A stretch of 64,000 nt of DNA from Marinobacterium zhoushanense (GTDB taxonomy: Bacteria; Pseudomonadota; Gammaproteobacteria; Pseudomonadales; Balneatricaceae): assembly GCF_014641945.1 (NCBI RefSeq), contig NZ_BMIJ01000010.1, positions 1-64,000 of the forward strand, in the 5' to 3' direction. The notes under the pieces are model-generated. The model made no database searches. It was given only the letters and a program-made list of their open reading frames with translations, and was not told the DNA's origin. The stretch's first letter is position 1. Every line of letters begins with the position of its first letter. Both the position numbers and the translations under genes were made by a program. Below, one piece after another: positions 50,930 to 59,703 of the stretch.

Positions 50930-51790
50930 TCAGGCAAATCGCTTCGCCCCCATCACACATGCCACCGCACCTAGCGTCGCACCCAACATGGTCCAGCTCA
51001 CGGTCTCGCTAAGCAGCAGCGCTGCCAAGCCTAGACCGACGAAGGGTTGCAGCAGCTGCAGCTGACCGACGGCGGCGATACCGCCCAGCGCCAGGCCCCG
51101 ATACCAGAATACGAAGCCGATCAGCATGCTGAACAGCGAGACGTAGCTGAGCCCAAGCCAAGCCGGTATCGCTACATGCTCCAGGCTGACCGGCATGGCG
51201 AACAGGGTAAGCGGTAACATGACCGGCAATGCCAGCACCAGCGCCCAGCTGATCACCTGCCAGCCACCCAGCGAACGCGCCAACCGACCACCTTCGGCAT
51301 AGCCGAGACCACAGACCAGGACTGCAGCCAGCATCAGCAGATCCCCCTGCAGCGAGGCTGCGCCATCGCCCAACGCGGCGTACCCTGCCACACAAGCACC
51401 TCCCAACAGCGAGAACAGCCAGAACGCCGGCCGCGGGCGCTCCCCGGCGCGAAGCACACCGAACAGCGCCGTACACAGCGGCAACAGCCCGATGAAGACG
51501 ATGGAGTGCGCGGACGAAACCTGCTGCAGCGCCAGCGCTGTCAGCAACGGAAAGCCGACCACGACACCCAGGGCCACGAGCGCCAGGGCAGGCAGCTCCG
51601 CCCTATCGGGCCGCCGCTGGCGCAGTACCAGCAGCATGATAATCCCCAGCAGGGCCGCTATGCTGGCCCGGGCACAGGTCAGAAAGGTCGGCTCGAAATC
51701 GCTCACCGCGGCCCGTGTCGCCGGTAACGAACCGGCGAATATCAGCATCCCGATAAACCCGTTAATCCACCCGTTCAGCGCCCTGTCCAT
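50930..51790 (-). CDS. DMT-family (EamA) transporter
   Basis: 286 aa from the ATG at 51790, which has GGGGAG upstream; the ORF extends 22 codons further without family support. Ten predicted membrane helices in two EamA halves (AALLGIIMLLVLRQ, LTALALQQVSSAHSIVFIGLLP; second half LLVCGLGYAEGG). It is divergent from a MocR-type regulator and is probably its target. Substrate may be an amino acid or amine, inference from the MocR link. Confidence 0.88.
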   Translation of the reverse strand: MDRALNGWINGFIGMLIFAGSLPATRAAVSDFEPTFLTCARASIAALLGIIMLLVLRQRRPDRAELPALALVALGVVVGFPLLTALALQQVSSAHSIVFIGLLPLCTALFGVLRAGERPRPAFWLFSLLGGACVAGYAALGDGAASLQGDLLMLAAVLVCGLGYAEGGRLARSLGGWQVISWALVLALPVMLPLTLFAMPVSLEHVAIPAWLGLSYVSLFSMLIGFVFWYRGLALGGIAAVGQLQLLQPFVGLGLAALLLSETVSWTMLGATLGAVACVMGAKRFA

Positions 51791-51927
51791 CACTCTCCCC
51801 TTTAATGTTCTCGACACTTGGTTGCCTGCCAGTAGATCACCCCAGGGAACAGTCACCCAGACACAATCCAGTACAATTCAATGAAACTGTTAGGTATGCT
51901 TGGTCGACACAGTTGAAGGTATCCAGG

Positions 51928-53310
51928 ATGAAGCGAAGCGGAACCCGGATCAGTACCGTAATGGACGAGATCCGGTCGAGAATCAGCTCCCGAACCTATC
52001 TGCCGGGGACGCGATTGCCGTCGGTACGCGCGCAGGCGAAGGCACTGCGAGTCTCGGTATCCACCGTGGTGGAAGCTTACGAACGCCTGGTGGCCGAAGG
52101 TGTCATTCACTCGCGGCCGGGGTCGGGGTTCTATGTCTCGGGGCCTGTCGCGCCGCTGGCGCTGGCGGAGATCGGCCCCAGGCTCGACCGCGCGGTCGAT
52201 CCACTCTGGATATCGCGCCAATCGCTTGAGGCGGACGCCGGGGTGCTCAAGCCCGGCTGTGGCTGGCTGCCCGAGTCGTGGATGTATGAAGCCGGGATGC
52301 GGCGGGCGCTGCGTGCGGTCGCGCGGGCCGACAGTTCGGTGCTGACGGACTATGCCACGCCGCTCGGCCTGCCGGCGCTGCGCCAGGTTCTGGCCCGACG
52401 CCTGGTCGCCGCCGGCATCGACGCGCCACCGGACCAGATCGTGCTGGCCGAGTCCGGCACTCAGGCGATCGATCTGATCTGCCGCTTCCTGCTGGAGCCG
52501 GGTGACGTGGTGCTGGTCGACGACCCCTGCTACTTCAACTTCCACGCCCTGCTGAAGGCCCATCGTGCCAACATCGTCGGCGTTCCCTACACCCCCAACG
52601 GCCCGGACCTGGAGGCGTTCGCGGCGGCCCTGCGCGAGCACTCGCCGCGGCTCTATATCACCAACTCCGGCATCCACAACCCCACCGGCGCCACCCTGTC
52701 GGCGGCCACGGCACACCGCTTGTTGACCCTCGCCGAGCGCTCGGACCTGGTGATAGTCGAGGACGATATCTTCGCCGATTTCGAGACAGATCCGGCGCCG
52801 CGACTTGCCGCCTTCGACGGCCTCTCCCGGGTGATCCATATCGGCAGTTTTTCCAAGACCATCTCCGCCTCGTTGCGCTGTGGCTATATCGCCGCCCGTG
52901 CCGACTGGGTCGACGCGCTGGTCGACCTGAAGATCGCCACCAGCTTCGGCGGCGGTCAGCTCGCGGCCAGTGTGCTGCTGACGGCGCTCACCGACAGCGG
53001 CTACCGCAAGCATATGGAGGCGGTGCGACAGCGGCTGGCGCAGGCGATGGAGAGCACGGTCGACACACTGCAGGGAATGGGCATCGCGCCCTGGCTGATA
53101 CCTCGGGCGGGCATGTTCGTCTGGTGCCGGTTGCCACCGGACGTGGATGCCGCCGCCACCGCCCGCACCTGTCTGCAGCAGGGCGTGGTACTGGCGCCGG
53201 GCAACGCCTTCAGCCAGTCGCAGAGCGGCAGCAACTTCCTGCGCTTCAATGTCGCCCAGTGCACCGATAGCCGGGTGTTCGAGAGTCTGGCGCAGTCACT
53301 GTCCCGGTAG
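51928..53310 (+). CDS. MocR-type regulator (GntR HTH fused to aminotransferase I)
   Basis: 460 aa from the ATG at 51928. N-terminal GntR winged HTH (about 1-80: YLPGTRLPSVRAQAKALRVS, VVEAYERLVAEGVI) and C-terminal fold-type I aminotransferase domain (about 100-455) with the PLP Lys in HIGSFSKTIS and Asp in VIVEDDIFADF. Such proteins bind PLP as effector and often control a divergent permease, here the EamA gene. The cofactor and permease link are inferred. Confidence 0.92.
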   Translation: MKRSGTRISTVMDEIRSRISSRTYLPGTRLPSVRAQAKALRVSVSTVVEAYERLVAEGVIHSRPGSGFYVSGPVAPLALAEIGPRLDRAVDPLWISRQSLEADAGVLKPGCGWLPESWMYEAGMRRALRAVARADSSVLTDYATPLGLPALRQVLARRLVAAGIDAPPDQIVLAESGTQAIDLICRFLLEPGDVVLVDDPCYFNFHALLKAHRANIVGVPYTPNGPDLEAFAAALREHSPRLYITNSGIHNPTGATLSAATAHRLLTLAERSDLVIVEDDIFADFETDPAPRLAAFDGLSRVIHIGSFSKTISASLRCGYIAARADWVDALVDLKIATSFGGGQLAASVLLTALTDSGYRKHMEAVRQRLAQAMESTVDTLQGMGIAPWLIPRAGMFVWCRLPPDVDAAATARTCLQQGVVLAPGNAFSQSQSGSNFLRFNVAQCTDSRVFESLAQSLSR

Positions 53311-53375
53311 GCGGGGCAAGGCCAGGGTCGGAGCGGCGCCGGGACTCGGCCGGTGCCGCCATCGCCGGACCCGCT

Positions 53376-55490
53376 CTAGTCCGGCACGTACACGGTGCCG
53401 TTGTCGAACGAGATGAGATCCTCCGCCGCCGGCTGCGCCGCGATCGGCGGCAGGTTGGCGCTGGTCAGCGCCGGCGCCGCGCCGGGTACGCCCCCCCTGG
53501 GCGTGGTGCGCACAACCTGTGACAGCGGCAACGGCCGGCCGGTGCTCAGGTGGTCGTAGATCCAGTCCAGCGCCTCGCCCAGATAGGGGTGCAGCGGTAC
53601 GAAATGGCTGTCGTAACCCGGCAGCGCGACGTGGTCGATGAAGGCGTCGAAGTGCTGGGCGTTGGTCACCTCGATATAGCGCAGCTGGCTCTCGCCCTGT
53701 TCGACCAGCTGGTTCAGGCCGAAGTAGGGGCGCGAACTGAACCCGACCGGCACCAGCGCATCGGAGCGACCGTGCACGATGATCGCCGGCTTGCCGTGCA
53801 GGTTTGCCCGGCGCAACACCTCGTCAATGCCCTGCTGCACGCGCTGCGCCTCGGCGGAACCCGGCTGCAGCAGATCACGCAGGCACCGCGCACCGTCGAC
53901 ATTGAAGTCGGTCAGCCCGGTCGACGGCGAGATCGATACGGCGTCACGCCGCGGTCCGCCCACTGCAGCGTCGTTGATGATCTGCGCGCCGGCGGTTGGT
54001 GGGATGCCGTTGCCGCTACCAAAGCTCTGCTCCAGTGCCGTGCCCGCGATGGGAGCCGGGGCTCCGGCAGCATCGACGCCGGCATAGCTGAATGCACAGA
54101 GCCTCTCCTCGACGCCAAAGCGGCCATAGGCGTTGGCATAGAGCACGGCGATGGCCGGGGTGGCAAAGGCGTAGTGCGAAGCGTGCAGCAGTACCGACTC
54201 CGGTTCCCAGCCATAATCGAACAACCGATCCAGCGCCTCCTCGGCCTGATCGGCCAGAACGTCGGCGTTCAACAGGCCGTTGGCTCGCAACGCCGCACAG
54301 CGGTTGGCCGCACTGGCGGCCGGGACAAAGAGCCGGCCCGGAGCGTCTACGGCCCGGGTCGACAGTGCGGCACAGGGCTGGTAGAGGTTGGCGAAGCTGG
54401 TGTAATCGAACAGGGTCTTGCCACTGCCCGACAACAGGCGCTGGCCGCGCTCGACGCTGACCCGGTCGTCCGGCAGCAGCTGGATCTGCGGTTCGCTCAC
54501 CGCGACGCCGTCGATCCAGTGGCCCTGGTCCTGCTCCGCCGCGGCCAGCGCGGCGCCGGCGCCGTTGGATGCGCTGGAGGCGATCACCAGGGTGTTGGAC
54601 GGGCGCAGGACTACCTTGTGACCCTGAAGCTTGTGCTCGGGGCCAAACTGCTCATTGAGGACGTAGAACGCAAACTGCACCGCCTGCAGGGTATTCAGGC
54701 CCCAATCCGCCTCGGGATTCTGCTTGGAGTGGGCATGCTTGATGGCGACACGATAGGGCCAGGCGGTGAGAAGATCGGTGCGTGCAGCGGCATCCAGATC
54801 GGCGCTGAAGCTCGATTCATTACCGGCCAGATCCGCATCCGCACGCTGGCCGTCGATCAGGCTGACACTGTTGGTGTCCAGGTCATGCAGACCCGTACCG
54901 GTGCCCTTGTCGGCATAGGCCACCGCGCACCCCTTCTGCAGCCCCCATTCGCCGGCGGTGCCGATCGCGCCGTAGACGCCGCGCGAACCGCTCGACGTAC
55001 CAGTCACTATGCAGGGGTGGTCCGGGCTGAAATGGGCCGGCACCTGCACCATCAGTGTGACATTCTGCCGGCCGCTGCCATCGTCGGCGTAGGCGAGGTA
55101 CTCGGTGCCGGCGATCATGCCGCTGCCGCCGCTGTTGACGTTACCGTCGGCATCCACGCTGGTGCGGGGACCGAACAGACTGCCGAAGCCACCGTTGCTG
55201 GCCACGTCGACCAGCGCACGGTAGTTGTTATAGATCGCCAGACGGCGCAGTTCGGCGGTACTCGGCGGGCTGGAGAGCGCCGGTGCCGCCGCCTGCAGGC
55301 CGCTGAGCCCGAGCCCGGCGGTCAGCAGATCGTCGCTGACACCGTCATACTGGGTGCTCGAGACAGTGCCGATGAACGCCGGCTTTGCATTGAAGCCCTG
55401 ACCCTGAGCGAGCGCAGTGGCGGGGCTAAGACCGAGGCAGACTAAGAGAAGCGGGAAATGGCGCAGGGCGCGCCGCTTAGAGCAAAGCAT
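53376..55490 (-). CDS. D-(-)-3-hydroxybutyrate oligomer hydrolase
   Basis: 704 aa from the ATG at 55490 with a GGAG site and a signal peptide (cut near ATALAQG). The family (3HB-oligomer hydrolase, PF10605) is recognised from YNNYRALVDVASNGGFGSLFG (residue region 90-110), ASSASNGAGAALAA with the Ser nucleophile motif, LFDYTSFANLYQPCAAL, and the C-terminal AQHFDAFID with the His. It degrades 3-hydroxybutyrate dimers and oligomers produced from PHB. No PHB synthesis genes are in the window. High GC locally. Confidence 0.88.
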   Translation of the reverse strand: MLCSKRRALRHFPLLLVCLGLSPATALAQGQGFNAKPAFIGTVSSTQYDGVSDDLLTAGLGLSGLQAAAPALSSPPSTAELRRLAIYNNYRALVDVASNGGFGSLFGPRTSVDADGNVNSGGSGMIAGTEYLAYADDGSGRQNVTLMVQVPAHFSPDHPCIVTGTSSGSRGVYGAIGTAGEWGLQKGCAVAYADKGTGTGLHDLDTNSVSLIDGQRADADLAGNESSFSADLDAAARTDLLTAWPYRVAIKHAHSKQNPEADWGLNTLQAVQFAFYVLNEQFGPEHKLQGHKVVLRPSNTLVIASSASNGAGAALAAAEQDQGHWIDGVAVSEPQIQLLPDDRVSVERGQRLLSGSGKTLFDYTSFANLYQPCAALSTRAVDAPGRLFVPAASAANRCAALRANGLLNADVLADQAEEALDRLFDYGWEPESVLLHASHYAFATPAIAVLYANAYGRFGVEERLCAFSYAGVDAAGAPAPIAGTALEQSFGSGNGIPPTAGAQIINDAAVGGPRRDAVSISPSTGLTDFNVDGARCLRDLLQPGSAEAQRVQQGIDEVLRRANLHGKPAIIVHGRSDALVPVGFSSRPYFGLNQLVEQGESQLRYIEVTNAQHFDAFIDHVALPGYDSHFVPLHPYLGEALDWIYDHLSTGRPLPLSQVVRTTPRGGVPGAAPALTSANLPPIAAQPAAEDLISFDNGTVYVPD

Positions 55491-55688
55491 GAACGACTCC
55501 TTTTGTTCGGGATCTGTAAGCGGCTTTGAGCGGGCATACAACGGTAGCGTCCCTCAAAGTCGCGCCAGCGCCAGGACTTCATACTGCGGCGTGTGCCAGG
55601 AAATATAGCAGTGACTCGGCCCGGTGTAGATGAACAATATGCGTCGGGAAAATCGCGGCCGCTGCCACGCGGCTTCGGCCGGGTCCAC

Positions 55689-55766
55689 TCAGGTGGCCGA
55701 GGGCACCACGCCGAACTGCCGCTTGTATTCGCGGCTGAACTGGTCCGGGCTGTTGTAGCCACCACT
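55689..55766 (-). pseudogene. AraC-family regulator, C-terminal remnant
   Basis: In one minus-strand frame the sequence reads GGYNSPDQFSREYKRQFGVVP and then a stop, the conserved end of the second HTH of AraC/XylS regulators. The upstream part of the gene is missing: no continuation of the helix is found before 55766. It is a relic directly upstream of the oligomer hydrolase, and may be what is left of its regulator. Confidence 0.7.
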
Positions 55767-55929
55767 CTGACCACGGCAACCGCCATTCGATTGATCCATC
55801 CCCAATCAGCCGCAATACTTTTATAGCAAGCGAGCCGCTTGCAGAACCACTCGACTGGGCTGGATAAGCCGTATGGCAAGGCCTCTAGCGGAGTCACTCG
55901 ACAACTCACTCGTCAAATTAGGTGATCGT

Positions 55930-56523
55930 ATGAACAGCAACCGCCCGTTAGATCCCCTGCCCACCGAGCACTGGGACAGCTCGCTGATACAGGTGATCGA
56001 GGATATGAAAGGCGATCCGATCAACGTGCACAAACTGATGGCCCACAACCCGGCGCTACTCAATGCCTGGTGGGACTTTCGCAACCATTCCGTGAACGGC
56101 GGAGCGCTGGGCAAGCGGCTTGGCGAACTGGTGATCCTGCGTGTCGCCATCCATATGCGCGCCTGGTACGAATGGGGCTCGCACGTTGAGCGTGGATTGG
56201 CTTGCGGGCTGACGCTGGAGGAGATCGAACGGATCAAGGCTGAGCCTCGTCCGGAGCAGTGGAGCGACAAGGAGTACCTGCTGTTACTTGCCGTGGACGA
56301 GCTGATCACCCGCCACGGACTCTCCCCGGAACTGTTGGCAAAACTGCAAGACTGCTACTCGGATGCCGAACTGATGGATCTGATCGCGATCCACGGCATG
56401 TATGTCATCCTCGGCTGCATGATCAACACCTGGGGTCTGGAGCTGGACGAGCATGTCCGCGAAAAACTACCGCCCGGCATCACCCGTGACGGCTTCGAGT
56501 CACAGGTACCCAGCAAAGATTGA
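55930..56523 (+). CDS. Carboxymuconolactone decarboxylase/AhpD-like protein
   Basis: 197 aa from the ATG at 55930. All-helical CMD fold with PALLNAWWDFRNHSV, LGKRLGELVILRVAIHMRAWYEWGSHVERG (the region 65-95), where the usual CxxC/H pair of AhpD is replaced by E-W-x-x-H, so it is the CMD and not the peroxiredoxin-reductase type. The substrate is unknown. It stands alone between the AraC remnant and the globin gene. Confidence 0.8.
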   Translation: MNSNRPLDPLPTEHWDSSLIQVIEDMKGDPINVHKLMAHNPALLNAWWDFRNHSVNGGALGKRLGELVILRVAIHMRAWYEWGSHVERGLACGLTLEEIERIKAEPRPEQWSDKEYLLLLAVDELITRHGLSPELLAKLQDCYSDAELMDLIAIHGMYVILGCMINTWGLELDEHVREKLPPGITRDGFESQVPSKD

Positions 56524-56568
56524 TCCGGGCACCGCCTCCCGCACTGATAACATCCTCAGTAGGCCGGT

Positions 56569-56597
56569 TTGTGCATCCGCGGTACGGCAACTATATT
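56569..56597 (+). promoter_or_regulatory. Putative promoter of the globin-cyclase pair
   Basis: TTGTGC, 17 bp, TATATT. The -10 is good and the -35 partial. It is 76 bp before the globin ATG. Confidence 0.45.
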
Positions 56598-56672
56598 GAG
56601 GTTTACTCTCACCCCGCTCTTCCTCGATGCCCTTCTGGCTAGCTGACTTACTGGGTGAAGGGAGTATAGGTA

Positions 56673-57035
56673 ATGGAGCAAACCTTATTTGACAAGTATG
56701 GGGGCTTTGCCACGGTCAGCCGTATCGTGTCGGCCTTTTATGACGACGTCCTCGATTCACCCCGCCTAAGCCCCTATTTCGACGGCCTGGATATGCGCCG
56801 GCTGGTCGATCACCAGACCAAGTTCATCGCCTCCCTGATGGGCGGCCCCGCCAGCTTCTCCAACGAGGCACTGGTGCGCGCCCACGCCAACCTGGGTATT
56901 GATAGCGACGACTTCGACGAGGCGGTGAAGATCCTCAAATTTACGCTTGAGGATTTCGATCTGGAGGAGGGCGACATCTCCCGCATCATCGGCGAGGTGG
57001 TCAGCCGACGGCATTACATAGTCACCCAATCCTGA
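56673..57035 (+). CDS. Group I truncated haemoglobin
   Basis: 120 aa, full trHbI length. Start MEQTLFDKYGGFATVSRIVSAFYDD with B10 Tyr at 23, HQTKFIASLMGGP with a Gln near the distal E7 place, and the proximal F8 His at 71 (RAHANLGI). It binds haem and probably O2 or NO. It lies 10 bp before a class III cyclase gene, so the two form an operon and the globin may sense the gas for the cyclase; that is inference. Confidence 0.9.
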   Translation: MEQTLFDKYGGFATVSRIVSAFYDDVLDSPRLSPYFDGLDMRRLVDHQTKFIASLMGGPASFSNEALVRAHANLGIDSDDFDEAVKILKFTLEDFDLEEGDISRIIGEVVSRRHYIVTQS

Positions 57036-57045
57036 GGGCCGAACG

Positions 57046-58095
57046 ATGGACGAGCAGATCGATACCCGCGCCCTGCTTCAGCAGCTCCACCTGGCCGTGG
57101 CCCTGATCGATATCGAGGCGGACACGGTTTACTTCGAGAACGCCTGCTTTTTCGATTGGTTTCCCCCACCTGCAGGTGAACAGGGTCGGCTGAGCGAGCG
57201 CGTTGCGGCTCTGGATCTGGAAAAAGCCCGCAGCAGGCTCAGCGACCGGGGGAGTTTCCGTTTTGAGCTTGAAGCCCAGATCAAGGGCCGAGCGACGCCC
57301 CTTCGGCTGGAGATGCGCAGGATCGAGCACCAGGGCAAGCCGCTGGTACTACTCGAGGGCCGCGATATTTCGAAAGAGAAGGAGAACCAGTACATGCTCG
57401 ACTCCTACTCACGAATGGCCGAGCGCAATGCCAAGGCGCTGGAGAAAGAGAAGGACAGGGTGGAACGTCTGCTGCTCAACATCATGCCCAAGCAGGTCTA
57501 TGAAGAGCTGAAGGACTTTGGCACCACCACGCCCCAGCACTTCGAGCATGCCGCAATCCTGATGCTCGACTTCGTGCGCTTCACCGATATGCAGATCTCC
57601 AGCGACGCCAGCGCACTGGTCTCCGAACTGAACGACATATTTTCCGCTTTCGACCGCATTGTCGAGATGTTCGGCTGTGAACGTATCCGTACCATCGGCG
57701 ACTCCTATATGGCGGTCTCTGGCGTACCGGAGGAGAGCAGCGAAGATACCGCCAATATCGCCCGTGTGGCACTGCGTATGCGCCGTTATCTGGAGAAGCG
57801 CAATGCGGCCCATACCAACCAGTGGAAAGGGCGGATCGGTATCAATACCGGCCCGGTGATCGGCTCCCTGGTGGGGATACAGAAGTACGTCTACGACCTG
57901 TTTGGTCCCGGGGTCAATCTGGCTGCCAGGATGGAAAGCCTGTCTGAACCGATGCGCATCACCCTGAATGAGGCCACCTACGAGCTGATCAAAGATGAAT
58001 TTATCTGCAGCGAACGCGAAGAGGTCGATGTAAAAGGCTTCGGGCCGATGACGCTCTACTTTCTCGAGGAGGAGGCGCGCCAGCACTACCGGTAG
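57046..58095 (+). CDS. PAS-class III nucleotide cyclase
   Basis: 349 aa, soluble. PAS-like domain at about 8-108 (AVALIDIEADTVYFEN), coiled-coil linker at about 110-145 with NIMPKQVYEELK, and the catalytic domain at about 165-340. Metal-binding Asp 175 (LMLDFVRFTDMQ) and Asp 219 (TIGDSYMAVSG), transition-state Asn 291 and Arg 295 (GVNLAARMES) are intact. At the base-specifying positions it has Arg 215 (normally Lys in adenylyl, Glu in guanylyl cyclases) and Asp 284 (Asp in adenylyl cyclases). It is more likely cAMP-forming. The globin gene precedes it by 10 bp. Confidence 0.9.
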   Translation: MDEQIDTRALLQQLHLAVALIDIEADTVYFENACFFDWFPPPAGEQGRLSERVAALDLEKARSRLSDRGSFRFELEAQIKGRATPLRLEMRRIEHQGKPLVLLEGRDISKEKENQYMLDSYSRMAERNAKALEKEKDRVERLLLNIMPKQVYEELKDFGTTTPQHFEHAAILMLDFVRFTDMQISSDASALVSELNDIFSAFDRIVEMFGCERIRTIGDSYMAVSGVPEESSEDTANIARVALRMRRYLEKRNAAHTNQWKGRIGINTGPVIGSLVGIQKYVYDLFGPGVNLAARMESLSEPMRITLNEATYELIKDEFICSEREEVDVKGFGPMTLYFLEEEARQHYR

Positions 58096-58111
58096 CGCGC
58101 CACGACATCCA

Positions 58112-58945
58112 TTAGTCTGATGCTCGTACCAATATCGGATCAAACCAGCGCGTTGGCAGCAGTCGGCGCATCCAGCCCATGAAATAGGTCGGCAAGGTCA
58201 CATAGTAACGGGGCCGGGGGCGACGACTTTCCAACGCGTGTCGCAGGGGCTTGAGCACCGCCTCAGGCGACAGGGTAAAGGCGGGTTCCCTGCCCGGCGT
58301 CCGGTTGCTCAGACGTTTGACCACCGCTTCATAGGTGGCTCGATGAGCACTGTTTTCAACATCGATATGGTCCTGAAACGCCTTGAACGCGTTGCTGCGG
58401 AACGCGCTTTCGATCGGACCGGGCTCTATCAGGCTGACATAGATATTGCTGCCGACCAACTCCAGCCTCAGCGTATCGGTCAGCCCCTCCAGTGCGAATT
58501 TTGAGCAGTTGTAGGCGCCGCGGTACTTCAATGCCACCAGCCCCAGCACCGATGAGTTCATGACGATACGGCCATGCCCCTGTCTACGCATCACCGGCAG
58601 CACGAGGTTGGTCAGCTCCAGCCAGCCCAGCAGGTTGGTTTCCAACTGCGCCCGCATCACGTCACGGGTCAGATCCTCCACCGCGCCAGGTTGGCCATAG
58701 GCACCGTTGTTGAACAGCGCATCCAGCGTGCCTCCGGTACGAGACAGGATCTCGGTCAGCGCATCGCGGATCGAGACGCTGTCGTCCAGATCGAGCAGAA
58801 GGCTCTCCAAGCCAAGGTCAGTAAGCGCTTGCACATCTTCAGGCTTACGGGCCGTGGCGAATACGCGATAGCCTTCGGCTTGCAAACCTAACGCACAGTG
58901 CTTGCCGATGCCGCTTGAGCAGCCGGTGATCAAGATCGTCTTCAT
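58112..58945 (-). CDS. Short-chain dehydrogenase/reductase
   Basis: 277 aa classical SDR. NAD(P) motif TGCSSGIG at 8-15 with following positive residues (ATARKPED), NNGAYG near 88, Ser in MNSSVLGL and the YNCSK catalytic pair near 155-159. The longer C-terminus with a membrane-compatible end is like the SDR9C/17beta-HSD-like group. Substrate unknown. It is convergent with the cyclase gene. Confidence 0.9.
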   Translation of the reverse strand: MKTILITGCSSGIGKHCALGLQAEGYRVFATARKPEDVQALTDLGLESLLLDLDDSVSIRDALTEILSRTGGTLDALFNNGAYGQPGAVEDLTRDVMRAQLETNLLGWLELTNLVLPVMRRQGHGRIVMNSSVLGLVALKYRGAYNCSKFALEGLTDTLRLELVGSNIYVSLIEPGPIESAFRSNAFKAFQDHIDVENSAHRATYEAVVKRLSNRTPGREPAFTLSPEAVLKPLRHALESRRPRPRYYVTLPTYFMGWMRRLLPTRWFDPILVRASD

Positions 58946-59080
58946 CTATAGTCCTGCCGGTGTAGAGAGCCACTGGCAGGCCACCCTATCCCAGAATCGC
59001 GACGTCAGCAATTGTCAGGCAGGGCGGCCGTTCAGAGCGGCCGACAGCAACAATGTATCAGATGAGTGAACAGTAGGCGG

Positions 59081-59605
59081 TCAATGCATATGTTTCGCAT
59101 CCGCACCGGTGTCATAGCCCCTTAACCGGCTGTAGTCGGCGATCTGAAGCGGCGTCAGAACCTGCTTGGTCAACAGGTGGCTGTCCAGGTGCACCTGACG
59201 CAGCTCGGCATGAGCCCGCGCACTCGTTTCGAGCAGTGCCGACAAGCTATTGGCATCGACCTGCCCGGTTCGGAACGCCTGCTCTATGGTCTGCTCGGCC
59301 TGGAGGTAGCGTTGACCGACCGCCACGGCACGAGCCTTCATGGCCGCGAACTGCTGCTCCATCGTTCTCTGCTGATCTGCGGTCAATGCCAGCTCCCCCG
59401 CCAGGTCCAGCACGTGTCGTGGGCCGGGGTATCCGTTGAGTTCAGCAGGCTTGGCCAGACTCCAACCCTTACCCAGTCGAATCGATTCGACATCCTCGAC
59501 CGAAAGGCTCTTGATCTCCCGCATCTGCTGGCCCGAGTAGTCGGCCGCTGTCGCATGCACGGTGTTCAGGCCCAACAGCATCAGGCCAAGAAAAAAAAGT
59601 TTCAT
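59081..59605 (-). CDS. Periplasmic LTxxQ/CpxP-like protein
   Basis: 174 aa with a signal peptide (cut near HATAADY). Mature protein is helical and has two LTxxQ-like repeats (ALTADQQRTMEQQF near 91-104 and LTPLQIADYSRLRG near 150), as in Spy/CpxP/heavy-metal-resistance proteins. C-terminus has His and Met (AKHMH), a possible metal site. Divergent from a Crp/Fnr-type gene, which may control it via the operator at 59667. Confidence 0.75.
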   Translation of the reverse strand: MKLFFLGLMLLGLNTVHATAADYSGQQMREIKSLSVEDVESIRLGKGWSLAKPAELNGYPGPRHVLDLAGELALTADQQRTMEQQFAAMKARAVAVGQRYLQAEQTIEQAFRTGQVDANSLSALLETSARAHAELRQVHLDSHLLTKQVLTPLQIADYSRLRGYDTGADAKHMH

Positions 59606-59666
59606 AACATCTCCATCAGGATAGTGGGTGGTCCCGACACCCTAGAGAATCACCTCACGACGACAT

Positions 59667-59680
59667 ATGATTCAAATCAT
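59667..59680. promoter_or_regulatory. Crp/Fnr-type operator
   Basis: ATGATTCAAATCAT is a perfect 6+2+6 palindrome, of the ATGAT-N4-ATCAT kind, close to the FNR box TTGAT-N4-ATCAA. It lies 23 bp before the Crp/Fnr-family ATG and 62 bp before the divergent LTxxQ gene. Confidence 0.6.
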
Positions 59681-59703
59681 AGATGGACAGCAGGAGAACA
59701 GCG

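Noticed and set aside
53334..53358. Terminator between the MocR gene and the oligomer hydrolase
   Set aside because: A GC-rich 9-bp hairpin is present but there is no T run on either strand.
53550..55445. 631-aa plus-strand ORF opposite the oligomer hydrolase
   Set aside because: Shadow ORF in a high-GC gene; the minus-strand frame has a signal peptide and a clear family match.
55442..55909. 155-aa minus-strand ORF covering the AraC relic region
   Set aside because: It is in a different frame from the AraC homology and has no family features.
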